Positions 50,995 through 59,422 are shown, counted from the first letter of the stretch. The stretch: DNA of 64,000 nucleotides from Pandoraea pneumonica (GCF_902459645.1 NZ_CABPSK010000003.1:372001-436000), one strand, 5' to 3'. Made by a program: numbers and translations. Notes: generated from the letters alone by a model not told the origin.

Positions 50995-53739
50995 TCAAAG
51001 CGGCACATCGTCGGCCTCGTCGTAAGTAACAGGCGGAGGCGGAGGCGTGGGCGCTACGGGTTCGGCTGGACGCTCGTAGTACCACTCACGTGCGCCGGTG
51101 CTCTCACGCTTACGCACCCAGCCGATAGACTTGAGAGCCTTGCCAACGCGCCGCTGCTCGGCCGGGGTCCACTTCGAAATGTCGAGCTTGAGCACGTCAG
51201 CCAGAATCTGCTCCGTAGTGATCTTGCTTTCGGACAGATGATGCAAATGCCGTGCGATCATCGTCTCGTACACGTCGCCTTCGTAACGCGCTTCTTGCTC
51301 AACAGAGAACAGAGGCTTTTCGTGGGCCAGCACCTGCCACGGCGTCGGCTGCATACCGCCCGCTTCGTCGTTCGCCTGCTCCCACTCCAGATACTCGGTA
51401 AATGCTTCGGCCCAAAGTTGATCGCGGTCGCGAGCAAGGCCAACGAAATCGATGACGTCAGCAGTCTTTACCGGCCAGTAGCGACGATTGCCGGACTCAT
51501 CCTTCAGGTACGCATCGAAGTTGACCGAGCCGCCGACAACCCACTGCCGTGGCACGTCGATAGCCCGCCGCCCATAGGGCGGGCGGAACGTATCAACCGC
51601 AGTCGTGAAGAACTTCTTAGCGAGCGACGAATCGGCTTTGTTCAACGCATCAAGCTCGGCCAGCTCAAGCACCCATTTGCCGTTCATCACGACATAGGTG
51701 TCTTTGTCGCCGATGTTGATATGGGCGTCTGTAAACCACTGCTGCCCGAAGAGCGTCGCGAACGTACGCGACTTACCTGCATCCTGCTTACCCTCCAAAA
51801 TGAGGATGTTGTCCATCTTGCAGCCGGGGCGCATCACACGGCCAACAGCGCCGAGCAGCCACTTGAACCCGACCAGACGCGCATACTCGGTATCCTCGAC
51901 GCCCAAGTAGTCGACGAGCCACGAGCGGAGGCGGCTCTTGCGATCCCAATTCGGGCGAACGGATTCCAAGTAGTCGCGCACGACGTGGTACGAGCTGCGC
52001 TCAGCGACTAGGAAAGCCGCCTCCATCGTTATGTCTTGCTTCGGACTGAATCCGTAGCGCTGGCCGAGCCACAGCACGCACCGGGCATCGTCGCGGTCGG
52101 TCCATTCGCCCTCGATGCCGCCTTCGTCGAAAGGAGGCGGCTTGAGCTTCATGACTCGACCGGAGAACTGCTCGAACCCGAGCACGCCCGCCCATGCCGG
52201 ATCGTTGAGCAGGATGGCGAATACGTTGTCGAGCGCCGGAAGTACAGCACCGGAATTGTCTGCGCGACGTAGCCGCGCCCGCCAATGCTCCTCTTCGTCG
52301 CCATCGCCTCGCATGGCTCCCGCTGCGCCAGCAGACGAAGGGGTAGCCGCCGATCCCGCAACCTTGCGTCGACCGTTGGCGTCCACAGCCGTGACGATAC
52401 GGCGATCTTCCATGACCTCCAAAAGTCGAGACGCGCGCGCGTACGAAATCGAAAGTAGCTTTTGCAGATGCCCAACCGTTGCGCGCCCGTGCTTCGTCAC
52501 CGCATCGACGGCTGATTCGTAGAGCGGATCGTCTTGCGTCTCAGCAGATTGCAGGTGCGCATACGGCGCGACGCTTGCTGGATCCGCCCCCATCGCAGCC
52601 AGTACCGCAGCGCTCACCTGCTGCCTGACCACATGCAAGCCCTCTTCGACATGCAAGTCGTTAAAGTCAGTCAGCTTTCGATCGCCACGTGCTTCGAACG
52701 CTGGATACGTCACGCTCGCGTTGCCCACTTCGGCTGCCGCTTCGTGAGCCGCTTTGCGGCCTGCGTTTGCAAATGACTTCGTGCGCGGCGCAGTGCTTGC
52801 ACCGGCCGTCGTAATCGTCGCAAGCAGCCACTCGACGGCAAAGGCGTCGGCCTTGCGTTCGATACGCACCTGCACTGCGGTTTCGCCGCGTTTGAGCGAG
52901 AGTGCGTCACCACCGATCTGCGGATCGCCTTCATATCCGAATTCGTCGGCCAACCAATCGCGCGCACGCTGCTCGATCTTCCAATCGTCATCGGCGAGAA
53001 ACAGCAGATGCGCGCCGGGATGGCTCTTGCGGAGACGCTTGGCGCTCTCCATCAGCCCGCCCGCGTCGAACGCGACCACGACCGGGATTGCATCCTCCAG
53101 CGCCATACGCACGGATCTGGCGGTCGCGTAGCCTTCGGCGATGCCGACGACCTGATCGTCGGCCGAGACACTACCGAGTTGGCAGGCGGTGCCCACCTTG
53201 TCCATACCCGCATTGAAGCGCTTAACGCCGTCCGGCGAGATCTTTTGCAGCCCCGCAAGGTGCTGCGTCTCTCCGTAGACGACCATGGGCACAAGAATTT
53301 GGCCTTCGGCATCTACGCGAACGCACTCGGGTGTGATCTGCTTTTTGTCGAAATAGGCTGACGCGACGGCATGCGCCTCTGCCGCGTCCCACTGTGCGTT
53401 TGCACGATTGGAGGCATTCTTTGCCGCTTTGGCCTTCTTTTCCGCCTCTGCTCGGGCAACATCCTCCTGACGGCGCTTGACCGCCGCGAGATCATCTGCC
53501 GTTACGGTTTCGCCAATCCACTCAAACTTTGTGGCCCCGTTATCGTGACCCGACCAGCATCCGTAGGCGCCGGTATGGCCGATCAAACGGCCGTCTCTCC
53601 ACACCTCATGCAAGGCGTACCAATACTTTTTGCCCTTCCCGTACCGATGGTGCTTGTCGTCAGCGATGGGGTGACCCTCGGGTAATGCCGGGTGACCCGC
53701 CGCCAACAGTTGCAGACGGATATCGTCAATACTTGCCAT
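50995..53739 (-). CDS. primase (Toprim)-FtsK gamma-VirE/D5-like helicase fusion
   Basis: A 914-aa replication protein. Zinc-like and Toprim region residues 30-280 (VVGIAEGYATARSVRMALED with the catalytic Glu, then LLFLADDDW); an FtsK gamma winged-helix domain residues 403-462 (DPLYESAVDAVTKHGRATVGHLQKLLSISYARASRLLEVMEDRRIVT); VirE/VapE-family helicase residues 480-800, Walker A GKQDAGKS at 650-657 and Walker B in VLELAELDAL. It would prime and unwind the phage origin. ATG 53739 is chosen. The FtsK gamma domain in the middle is unusual. Confidence 0.9.
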   Translation of the reverse strand: MASIDDIRLQLLAAGHPALPEGHPIADDKHHRYGKGKKYWYALHEVWRDGRLIGHTGAYGCWSGHDNGATKFEWIGETVTADDLAAVKRRQEDVARAEAEKKAKAAKNASNRANAQWDAAEAHAVASAYFDKKQITPECVRVDAEGQILVPMVVYGETQHLAGLQKISPDGVKRFNAGMDKVGTACQLGSVSADDQVVGIAEGYATARSVRMALEDAIPVVVAFDAGGLMESAKRLRKSHPGAHLLFLADDDWKIEQRARDWLADEFGYEGDPQIGGDALSLKRGETAVQVRIERKADAFAVEWLLATITTAGASTAPRTKSFANAGRKAAHEAAAEVGNASVTYPAFEARGDRKLTDFNDLHVEEGLHVVRQQVSAAVLAAMGADPASVAPYAHLQSAETQDDPLYESAVDAVTKHGRATVGHLQKLLSISYARASRLLEVMEDRRIVTAVDANGRRKVAGSAATPSSAGAAGAMRGDGDEEEHWRARLRRADNSGAVLPALDNVFAILLNDPAWAGVLGFEQFSGRVMKLKPPPFDEGGIEGEWTDRDDARCVLWLGQRYGFSPKQDITMEAAFLVAERSSYHVVRDYLESVRPNWDRKSRLRSWLVDYLGVEDTEYARLVGFKWLLGAVGRVMRPGCKMDNILILEGKQDAGKSRTFATLFGQQWFTDAHINIGDKDTYVVMNGKWVLELAELDALNKADSSLAKKFFTTAVDTFRPPYGRRAIDVPRQWVVGGSVNFDAYLKDESGNRRYWPVKTADVIDFVGLARDRDQLWAEAFTEYLEWEQANDEAGGMQPTPWQVLAHEKPLFSVEQEARYEGDVYETMIARHLHHLSESKITTEQILADVLKLDISKWTPAEQRRVGKALKSIGWVRKRESTGAREWYYERPAEPVAPTPPPPPVTYDEADDVPL

Positions 53740-53892
53740 CGTTATGCCGCCTCGATCTGAGCCATGCGCACAGCCTTGCGCCAACGCGCGCGGCCCGCCA
53801 CAAACGCGCAGGACACCGACGCCCTACGGAAACGGAATGCGGGGCGCATATGGCCCCGTGCTTTCATTCGCAAAGTCACTTGTTGCCCCCGG

Positions 53893-54270
53893 TTAAACCT
53901 TGCCGCGCAGGCGCTGCCATTCAGCGTTATGAAGCGTCTTGAAGCGCTCCGTTTGCTCGGCAGTGAAATGGCCCGCGAGGAAGTGAAAGAAAGTTCGACG
54001 TTCGTCGAGAGTCGGGTATGTGGCGCAATAGCAAGCCGCCGCCTCTATGAAGGTGTCTACGTATCCGCCGCGACGTGCCTGCACAAACAGAACGTTGGGC
54101 GGGAACACCGCGAGAAGTGAAGTGAGAAATTCGGGCAGACGGCGGGGGGCGTGCGCCGCAAGACGTGCGCTCTCAAAAGCAACGCAGTCGAGCTGCGCGT
54201 CGAGATCGCAACAAAGCCCCGCCTTCGCGCGGTACTTGTTGCAACACACCATCCCCGGACCGAACTGCAT
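53893..54270 (-). CDS. early-region protein of unknown function
   Basis: A 125-aa protein with many cysteines (MVCCNKYRAKAGLCCDLDAQLDC and ACYCATYP) in the N-terminal half and a helical end (HFTAEQTERFKTLHNAEWQRLRGKV). It lies between the CII-like and primase genes, four bases after the CII-like stop. A metal-binding role is possible, but the family is not recognised. Confidence 0.65.
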   Translation of the reverse strand: MQFGPGMVCCNKYRAKAGLCCDLDAQLDCVAFESARLAAHAPRRLPEFLTSLLAVFPPNVLFVQARRGGYVDTFIEAAACYCATYPTLDERRTFFHFLAGHFTAEQTERFKTLHNAEWQRLRGKV

Positions 54271-54273
54271 CGA

Positions 54274-54783
54274 TCAGGAGTTGTGCTGTTGGGCGAGAAT
54301 TCGCGCGCGGGCAAGTAGCCCGTCGAGCGTTCCCTGAGTCTCACGGACCACACGGGTGATTGCGTCCAGCTCATCGAGCGAGATCCGTCCGTCATCGATA
54401 GCCGCGATAACTTCGGCCGCAACCGAGCCCGTGTGCTGCCCAAGCGTGAGCGCGTCACGCGCGAGGCCTGACACGCACTGATCGCCACTCATCTGCGCCA
54501 TAGGTACGGCACGCATGCCGTACTGCGCAGCGAACGCGGAAATCGCATCGCGTGCGTCGACCCGGCCACGTTCATCCAAAAATTCAACGAGCAATCCGAA
54601 CATTTCGAACGAGATACGGTTTTCGCCTTCGTTGCGCAGGCGAAGTCGAAGCGACTCCGGCGAGATCTGACGGCCACGGCGTGCCGAGAGGAAATTAGCC
54701 GCATCCGCAACACCACCGGGAGTGGCGCGTACAGCGTTGTAGAGCACGTCGAGCGGTTCTGTTTCGCGATACTTGTAGGTCAT
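54274..54783 (-). CDS. CII-family (Phage_CP76-like) regulatory protein
   Basis: A 169-aa protein of the phage regulatory CII/CP76 type: DVLYNAVRATPGGVADAANFLSARRGRQISPESLRLRLR resembles the HTH opening and FEMFGLLVEFLDERG its helical middle. Located after Cro as in P2- and lambda-like early operons. It may help set lysis or lysogeny. Confidence 0.78.
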   Translation of the reverse strand: MTYKYRETEPLDVLYNAVRATPGGVADAANFLSARRGRQISPESLRLRLRNEGENRISFEMFGLLVEFLDERGRVDARDAISAFAAQYGMRAVPMAQMSGDQCVSGLARDALTLGQHTGSVAAEVIAAIDDGRISLDELDAITRVVRETQGTLDGLLARARILAQQHNS

Positions 54784-54895
54784 GCTGGCCCCGTTTCTTT
54801 GATACGTGTGCGTTTCATCGTGTTAACCGCCGCCGAAGGTCACTACAGTTCAAGGCGTCACACGACAGGGAGAAGAGAAGGTGCTTAAACAGAAC

Positions 54896-55129
54896 TCAAT
54901 CCGCAGGGGATGCGTTGCCGGGCGTCGCATGACCGTCAGGGCAACTCGCGAAGTAATCGTGCAGGGCTTGCACGGTCGAAACACGGGGGTCAGTGACCAC
55001 GCCGCTGGCGACCTTTACGACCGTGTGGTACGGCACTCCGGACTCGCGGGCGATTTCAGGCCACTGGCGTTTGCGTTCTTGCAATTTGGTGCGGACGGCC
55101 TCAATCCAACTTGGCTGGTTTGGCTTCAT
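54896..55129 (-). CDS. Cro-like HTH repressor
   Basis: A 77-aa protein; RQWPEIARESGVPYHTVVKVASGVVTDPRVSTVQALHDYF is a Xre/Cro helix-turn-helix. It is divergent from the longer repressor and heads the leftward lytic operon, so it should favour the lytic path. ATG 55129 is used; the promoter at 55159 would transcribe it. Confidence 0.8.
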   Translation of the reverse strand: MKPNQPSWIEAVRTKLQERKRQWPEIARESGVPYHTVVKVASGVVTDPRVSTVQALHDYFASCPDGHATPGNASPAD

Positions 55130-55158
55130 TTCCGTGATCCCTCGATTGATTAACCGAG

Positions 55159-55188
55159 AGAATAAACCATCGATGGCTATTTTTGCAA
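55159..55188 (-). promoter_or_regulatory. leftward lytic promoter with operator in the spacer
   Basis: Read on the minus strand: TTGCAA, then 18 bases AAATAGCCATCGATGGTT, then TATTCT. The spacer carries AATAGCCAT-N2-ATGG, the same motif seen at 56263. It is placed to start the cro operon and to be shut by the repressor. Confidence 0.75.
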
Positions 55189-55235
55189 TCGACAATTGGT
55201 CACAAATGGCTATCCATCCTTGGCAAGATGGGTTT

Positions 55236-55730
55236 ATGGCTACCGCAAAAACGACCACTCCGACGAAGCTGCAAGCACTGCTGGCGAAGAATGTCCGTCA
55301 GCAAATGGACTTGCGCCCCCACCTCGACACTCAGGCGAAGTTGGCCGTGCGCGCGGGCGTCACACAAAGCACGGTCGGGAGAATTTTGCGCGGGGAAGTG
55401 TCACCGCTTCTATGCAACGTAGAGGCAGTCGCCGAAGCACTCGGGGTAAGTGTGACCAGCCTGCTAGTCGAAGAAAGCACGAGCGACGAGATCCAATACG
55501 ATCACGAAGCCTTCGCACGACTGCCCCCAGCCGAAAAAGAGAAGATCAAGTCATACATCGGATTCGTCATTGCAACGAATCGCGGCCTCAGCTTTTCCGA
55601 AGTCACACCCGCAAGCGCAGAGCAGGCCGGAGACATTACCGCAGCGTCCAGCAGACCATTAGATCACAGGACGCTGACGCATAATGAAACGACCAGTTCA
55701 TCAAAGAAACGAGCAGTCAAACGTAGTTAG
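55236..55730 (+). CDS. CI-type repressor without peptidase domain
   Basis: A 164-aa protein. Residues 25-70 form a Xre HTH: HLDTQAKLAVRAGVTQSTVGRILRGEVSPLLCNVEAVAEALGVSVTSLL. The C-terminal half is short and lacks the Ser-Lys LexA/CI peptidase, so it cannot be cleaved by RecA in the classical way. ATG 55236 is chosen because upstream codons overlap the Cro promoter. A half-operator ATGGCTAT lies at 55206 ahead of it. It is divergent from Cro and should hold lysogeny. Confidence 0.8.
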   Translation: MATAKTTTPTKLQALLAKNVRQQMDLRPHLDTQAKLAVRAGVTQSTVGRILRGEVSPLLCNVEAVAEALGVSVTSLLVEESTSDEIQYDHEAFARLPPAEKEKIKSYIGFVIATNRGLSFSEVTPASAEQAGDITAASSRPLDHRTLTHNETTSSSKKRAVKRS

Positions 55731-56181
55731 CCTTAGTGACGCCCGCGTCGAGCGTGCTACGCAAATCGACGCCGCTGCCCATAACACCGGGGTTCGGCAG
55801 CAAGCAGTCCTCAATGCCACCCTTCGCGCATTCGAATCGAAGGAGTGCGCACCTGTGGCCGCAGCGCAGGTTTTCGTCCGCGCCGACGGATCCGTCGAGA
55901 CGTGCATACAGAATGTTGAGCCGGAGCACTTTGGTCCGATACTCGCCGCACTTCGCCGAATCCAAGACGTTCTACTCGGAGCATCCCTAAGCTCCCGACA
56001 CCGCCCTCGCCCCCGCGAGCGCGGTGCAATCGACACAATCCTACTCGCCTCCACCGTCCAGATTGCGGGCTTCGCCGCCGCAGCGTACATCAACACCAAT
56101 CCGTGGATCGACGTTCTGCTGACGGTCGGGGGCGAAGCAATCGCCATCGCCGCTAGCCGCTACGCAATATCCAAGCTATAG
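55684..56181 (+). CDS. repressor-linked protein with C-terminal membrane segment
   Basis: A 165-aa protein that overlaps the repressor gene by 47 bases. N-terminal part is soluble and basic; the C-terminal 40 residues are hydrophobic (TILLASTVQIAGFAAAAYINT and IDVLLTVGGEAIAIAASRY), suggesting one or two membrane helices. It would be expressed with the repressor in lysogens, which fits immunity or exclusion of other phages. No family recognised; the role is conjecture. Confidence 0.6.
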   Translation: MKRPVHQRNEQSNVVSLSDARVERATQIDAAAHNTGVRQQAVLNATLRAFESKECAPVAAAQVFVRADGSVETCIQNVEPEHFGPILAALRRIQDVLLGASLSSRHRPRPRERGAIDTILLASTVQIAGFAAAAYINTNPWIDVLLTVGGEAIAIAASRYAISKL

Positions 56182-56198
56182 CCAAGTTTGGCGTTTTT
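56182..56198 (+). terminator. weak hairpin with T-run after the immunity operon
   Basis: GCCA-AGTT-TGGC followed by GTTTTT right after the stop. Short stem, so only a weak signal. Confidence 0.35.
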
Positions 56199-56238
56199 AC
56201 CACAATCAAGATGCACAAAAATAAGGCAATCCCCACTT

Positions 56239-56284
56239 AATAGCCATTGATGGCTTGACACTAATAGCCATGAATGGCTATTCT
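56239..56284 (+). promoter_or_regulatory. rightward promoter with two repressor operators
   Basis: Promoter TTGACA (56255), 18-base spacer, TATTCT (56279). Operator AATAGCCATGAATGGCTATT (56263-56282) fills the spacer; a second copy (56239-56256) overlaps the -35. The -35/-10 layout and operator match the leftward promoter at 55159, so one repressor should control both. Confidence 0.8.
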
Positions 56285-56316
56285 CCGCTCCAGTAACTAC
56301 CGAAGCGGAGACAGTC

Positions 56317-56610
56317 ATGCCCACTTTGTTATCTCAACGTTTGAAGCAGCACGGCACGACGCAGACCCTGCGCGAACTTCCCGCCGTGCTGCCGACCGGA
56401 TTCACCGCAGCAAGGCAAAGCGACTTTGCGCGTCCACGTCGCGCACTGTGCCTGTGCTTGCTATCTCTCGCGGCCGCAATCGTCTACGCGAGCAGTGAGC
56501 GGCCCCAAGCGCCCACGCCGCAACCCGCTAAACGCAGCCCCGGGGTCATCCGCACCAAATGCAGCTCCGATTGCCTGCATCCCACCCGACCGCTTCGCCG
56601 CTTCGTGTGA
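56317..56610 (+). CDS. first gene of the rightward operon, unknown function
   Basis: A 97-aa basic protein (MPTLLSQRLKQHGTTQTLRELPAVLPTG), with a hydrophobic stretch RALCLCLLSLAAAIVYASS near residue 42 that may be a membrane helix. GCGGAGACA precedes the ATG as ribosome-binding site. First gene after the repressed promoter. Not recognised. Confidence 0.55.
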   Translation: MPTLLSQRLKQHGTTQTLRELPAVLPTGFTAARQSDFARPRRALCLCLLSLAAAIVYASSERPQAPTPQPAKRSPGVIRTKCSSDCLHPTRPLRRFV

Positions 56611-56618
56611 GCCTCACC

Positions 56619-56825
56619 ATGCCGAAGCCCGATACGTTCGACGACGAGACGCTCGCGCGCGAATTCCGCCTACTCCGCTGCCGAGGCTCTCCGTCAGTTG
56701 CTCTCGCTCACCCCGGCATTCGCCGATGCCTCGCCAACTGCGCGGAACTCCGCCAGCAGCGCGAGAAGCCGAGAAGAGATGCACCGGATCTGAAACGACT
56801 TTCAGCCGGTGACAAAGATGAGTGA
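56619..56825 (+). CDS. small protein of unknown function
   Basis: A 68-aa protein, MPKPDTFDDETLAREFRLLRCRGSPSVALAHPGIRRCLANCAELRQQREKP. ATG 56619 is taken, eight bases after the previous stop, as upstream codons overlap the neighbour in another frame. Basic, with three cysteines; no family seen. Confidence 0.5.
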   Translation: MPKPDTFDDETLAREFRLLRCRGSPSVALAHPGIRRCLANCAELRQQREKPRRDAPDLKRLSAGDKDE

Positions 56826-56831
56826 CCAGCC

Positions 56832-57224
56832 ATGACCAAGCCTTTCATTCTCCCCGGCCCGGACCGGGATCAACGTTCCGACACGATCAGTCTCATGAGT
56901 ACCACGAGCTACGATCCCGCTGCCCCGCGTCCAACCACGCCGCTGCTGATCGGCAAGTACGTCGTCTATCGCAAGCCGCTCGCTGGCACGCCGCTTACCG
57001 TCTACATGATCATGTTCGGCAACGTTGTCGCGGGGACTCAGGTATCCCTGCCGACCAAGGCCGATTGCGACACCGCCACGAAGCGACACCGCGCCGCACT
57101 TGAGGCGCGCGCTGCCGAGCAAGCCGCACGCGATGCACAGATCGCGGAGCGGGATGCGAAGCGAAAAGAAGCGATGGACAAGCGCAAGGCAGCGAACGCC
57201 GCACGCGCAAAGGTGGCCGCATGA
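56832..57224 (+). CDS. phage protein with charged helical tail, unknown function
   Basis: A 130-aa protein. N-terminal half has a small beta unit (LIGKYVVYRKPLAGTPLTVYMIMFGNVVAGTQV), the C-terminal half a long Ala/Lys/Arg helix (ALEARAAEQAARDAQIAERDAKRKEAMDKRKAANAARAK). Its stop overlaps the ParB-like start. Perhaps a DNA or partner-binding part of the same system. Confidence 0.6.
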   Translation: MTKPFILPGPDRDQRSDTISLMSTTSYDPAAPRPTTPLLIGKYVVYRKPLAGTPLTVYMIMFGNVVAGTQVSLPTKADCDTATKRHRAALEARAAEQAARDAQIAERDAKRKEAMDKRKAANAARAKVAA

Positions 57225-58516
57225 TCGACTCACGCCAAACTGATCTAGCTGCCGAGCCGATCATCACAGGCAACACGAAGGCCGCCGTGAAGGAAGCAGG
57301 AGGCGGTTCCTCCGACTTGTGGATCATCGATCCCCGAAAAGTCTTTCACGACCCGCGTGACAATGCGCGCCCCCTCGACTACGAACGCGTTGCCCACCTT
57401 ACCGCGCTCATGCTCGCCAACGGCTTTGACAAGACGAAGCCCATCGGCTGCTTCGTGCGCAAGGTTGGCGACGAGAATCGCATCTACGTTCATGACGGGC
57501 AGCATCGTCACTTTGCCGCGATTGCGGCAATGGACTCAGGGAAGTGGTCGCGACCAGAGATCGTCTTTGATCGCGTGCCGCTCATCATCCGGGATGCCCG
57601 GACGGTTGATCGCCGGACATTAATCATCACCGGCATTACAGCCAATGATGGCGAAAGACTCACCCCACTCGAACTTGGCGGGCGCATCGCAGAATTGCAA
57701 CGAGAGGGGATGACACAGGCCGAGATCTGCGCCGCACTGAACATCACCGGCCAGACTGTGCGCGACGTCATGCTGTTGCTCGATGCTCCGACCGAACTGC
57801 ATACGCTCATTCGCGACAAGGCGATCACGTCGACGCTTGCCATCAAGACGATTCGAGACGTTGGCCCGAGCAAAGCTCTTGGCGTCATCGAAAAGGCGCT
57901 CTCCGTCGCTACCGAACAGGGGCGAACCAAGGTTACGCAAAAGAACCTTGACCTGCCCAACAAGCCGAACGAGAAAAGCTCACCCAAACCCGCCGCCGAG
58001 AAAACTAAAGGAACAAGCGCTATTGGCGATGCGTTCGCAAAGCAACTTTTGTTTGCTACCGTCGCCGCGTACAGCAGTCCGACGTTCGGCGAGGACTCCC
58101 CGGGCTTTGTCGAAATATCCACGGTGCTTTCGACGTTCTGCCGCATCCACTCGACAACCGACGATGAGGCCCCCGTGGCTGTAGCGCACGAATACGGCAT
58201 GCTCGATAGTCGGGCAACCGAATTCATTCGCTCGCCCAAATGGGCTGGAAGCTACGTAGAAATTAACGTCGCGCGTGGCGAGTCGGGCAAGTGGTACTCA
58301 TCACGGTCTTATCAGATCGGCACGACATATCAGGGCGGCCCTGTGTCGCATCATGGCACCGGGCATTCAACGCGCCGTCTCGCCATTGCGGCAGGCGCCG
58401 TCGCACTCGCCGACCAACTGCGACACAACCAATTCACCCGCGACAACAAGCACACTCACCGAGCCGTCAACTGGCTCGAAGAGCTTGCCGTACGCGCACT
58501 CACGGGGGCCGTTTGA
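57221..58516 (+). CDS. ParB/Spo0J N-terminal-domain protein
   Basis: A 431-aa protein. ParB-like N-domain around residues 30-110 (WIIDPRKVFHDPRDNARPLDYERVAHLTALMLANG, PIGCFVRKVGDENRIYVHDGQHRHFAAI, the box that in chromosomal ParB binds CTP), a HTH near residues 150-190 (REGMTQAEICAALNITGQTVRDVMLLLDAPTELHTLIRDKAITSTLAIKTI), and a C-terminal 200 residues with no clear match. No ParA partner is present, so plasmid-like partition is not shown; regulation or DNA loading is as likely. Overlaps its neighbour by four bases. Confidence 0.82.
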   Translation: MIDSRQTDLAAEPIITGNTKAAVKEAGGGSSDLWIIDPRKVFHDPRDNARPLDYERVAHLTALMLANGFDKTKPIGCFVRKVGDENRIYVHDGQHRHFAAIAAMDSGKWSRPEIVFDRVPLIIRDARTVDRRTLIITGITANDGERLTPLELGGRIAELQREGMTQAEICAALNITGQTVRDVMLLLDAPTELHTLIRDKAITSTLAIKTIRDVGPSKALGVIEKALSVATEQGRTKVTQKNLDLPNKPNEKSSPKPAAEKTKGTSAIGDAFAKQLLFATVAAYSSPTFGEDSPGFVEISTVLSTFCRIHSTTDDEAPVAVAHEYGMLDSRATEFIRSPKWAGSYVEINVARGESGKWYSSRSYQIGTTYQGGPVSHHGTGHSTRRLAIAAGAVALADQLRHNQFTRDNKHTHRAVNWLEELAVRALTGAV

Positions 58517-58737
58517 TGGGTTGCCCGGCCATTTCTACCCCATGTCCGCTGCCGCGACAGCGGGAAAGGGGGGCAAACGACAAGTCGCCCCAAACCAATC
58601 CCACTGCACACGTCAGCGCGGATGCGCCTGCATCCGAGGAATTTGTCCAGATGAACGAAGCGCCGCTCGCGCGGCGCGAAATCCAGATTAACGAAGGCGT
58701 GGCGCTTACGCGCCCCGCCCAGCCGGAGGGCTCTACC

Positions 58738-59235
58738 ATGACACACGAAATCGCTGGCCTGACCACGTACGGCGGAGTACACCACTTCTCAGCATCGATG
58801 GATGACGATGGCACGCACGCGGGTCACGCGCTGCTGCCGTGCCCGATGTGCGGCGGCAACGATCTTGAGCTTGCGAATACTCATACGCCTAGCTACTGGA
58901 TCGAGTGCTGTGACTGCGAGACACAGGCTCATGGAGATTTGCCGGAAGGCGGTGGCGGGACCATTCGGACGCGACGAGCTTGCCTTCGCTTGCACAAGGC
59001 AGCTATTGAAAGCGCAGTAGCGAAGTGGAATGCACGCGCAGCTGCGCCCGCCTCGGACAACACTCACGCCCAAGCCTTCGCATCGTTTCACGTTAGCGAC
59101 GACGACGCCCTTGAATGGGCCAGACGACACAATCTCGAAGGCGCGCTGCGGCACTCTGGCGAAGCACGTCAGGCGATCGAAGATGCTCGGTCCCTCCATT
59201 TGCTCATCGCCGAACGCGATGCAAAGGGGGCGTAA
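58738..59235 (+). CDS. Lar-like restriction alleviation protein
   Basis: A 165-aa protein with a zinc ribbon CPMCGGNDLEL...WIECCDCETQAHGD near the N-terminus, the layout of Lar/RalR restriction-alleviation proteins, which blunt type I restriction. CCGGAGGG precedes ATG 58738. In-frame ATGs at 58651 and at 58516 (TGATG with the ParB-like stop) would lengthen it by 29 or 74 residues. Its job fits a phage entering a restricting host. Confidence 0.7.
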   Translation: MTHEIAGLTTYGGVHHFSASMDDDGTHAGHALLPCPMCGGNDLELANTHTPSYWIECCDCETQAHGDLPEGGGGTIRTRRACLRLHKAAIESAVAKWNARAAAPASDNTHAQAFASFHVSDDDALEWARRHNLEGALRHSGEARQAIEDARSLHLLIAERDAKGA

Positions 59236-59239
59236 CAGA

Positions 59240-59422
59240 ATGAAGTACACCCGAGAACAACTCCGCTCGATGGCACGCACTGCACTGCAAGCCAGAGCCG
59301 AAAGCGACGAGCGCTATCTGCAACTCGTCGTTCAACTCAGCATGCAACTCGATATGCCGACCGACGAAGTAGAGCAGCGCATCGTCATGTTGGCGCACGA
59401 CGACGCCAAGGAGGCCGCGTGA
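59240..59422 (+). CDS. small helical protein of unknown function
   Basis: A 60-aa protein, MKYTREQLRSMARTALQARAESDERYLQLVVQLSMQLDM, mostly helical. Begins five bases after the Lar-like stop. The stop overlaps the next start (GTGA). Confidence 0.6.
   Translation: MKYTREQLRSMARTALQARAESDERYLQLVVQLSMQLDMPTDEVEQRIVMLAHDDAKEAA

Noticed and set aside
54993-55235. Long N-terminal extension of the repressor
   Set aside because: It would read through the Cro gene and the leftward promoter; residues do not look like an HTH protein.
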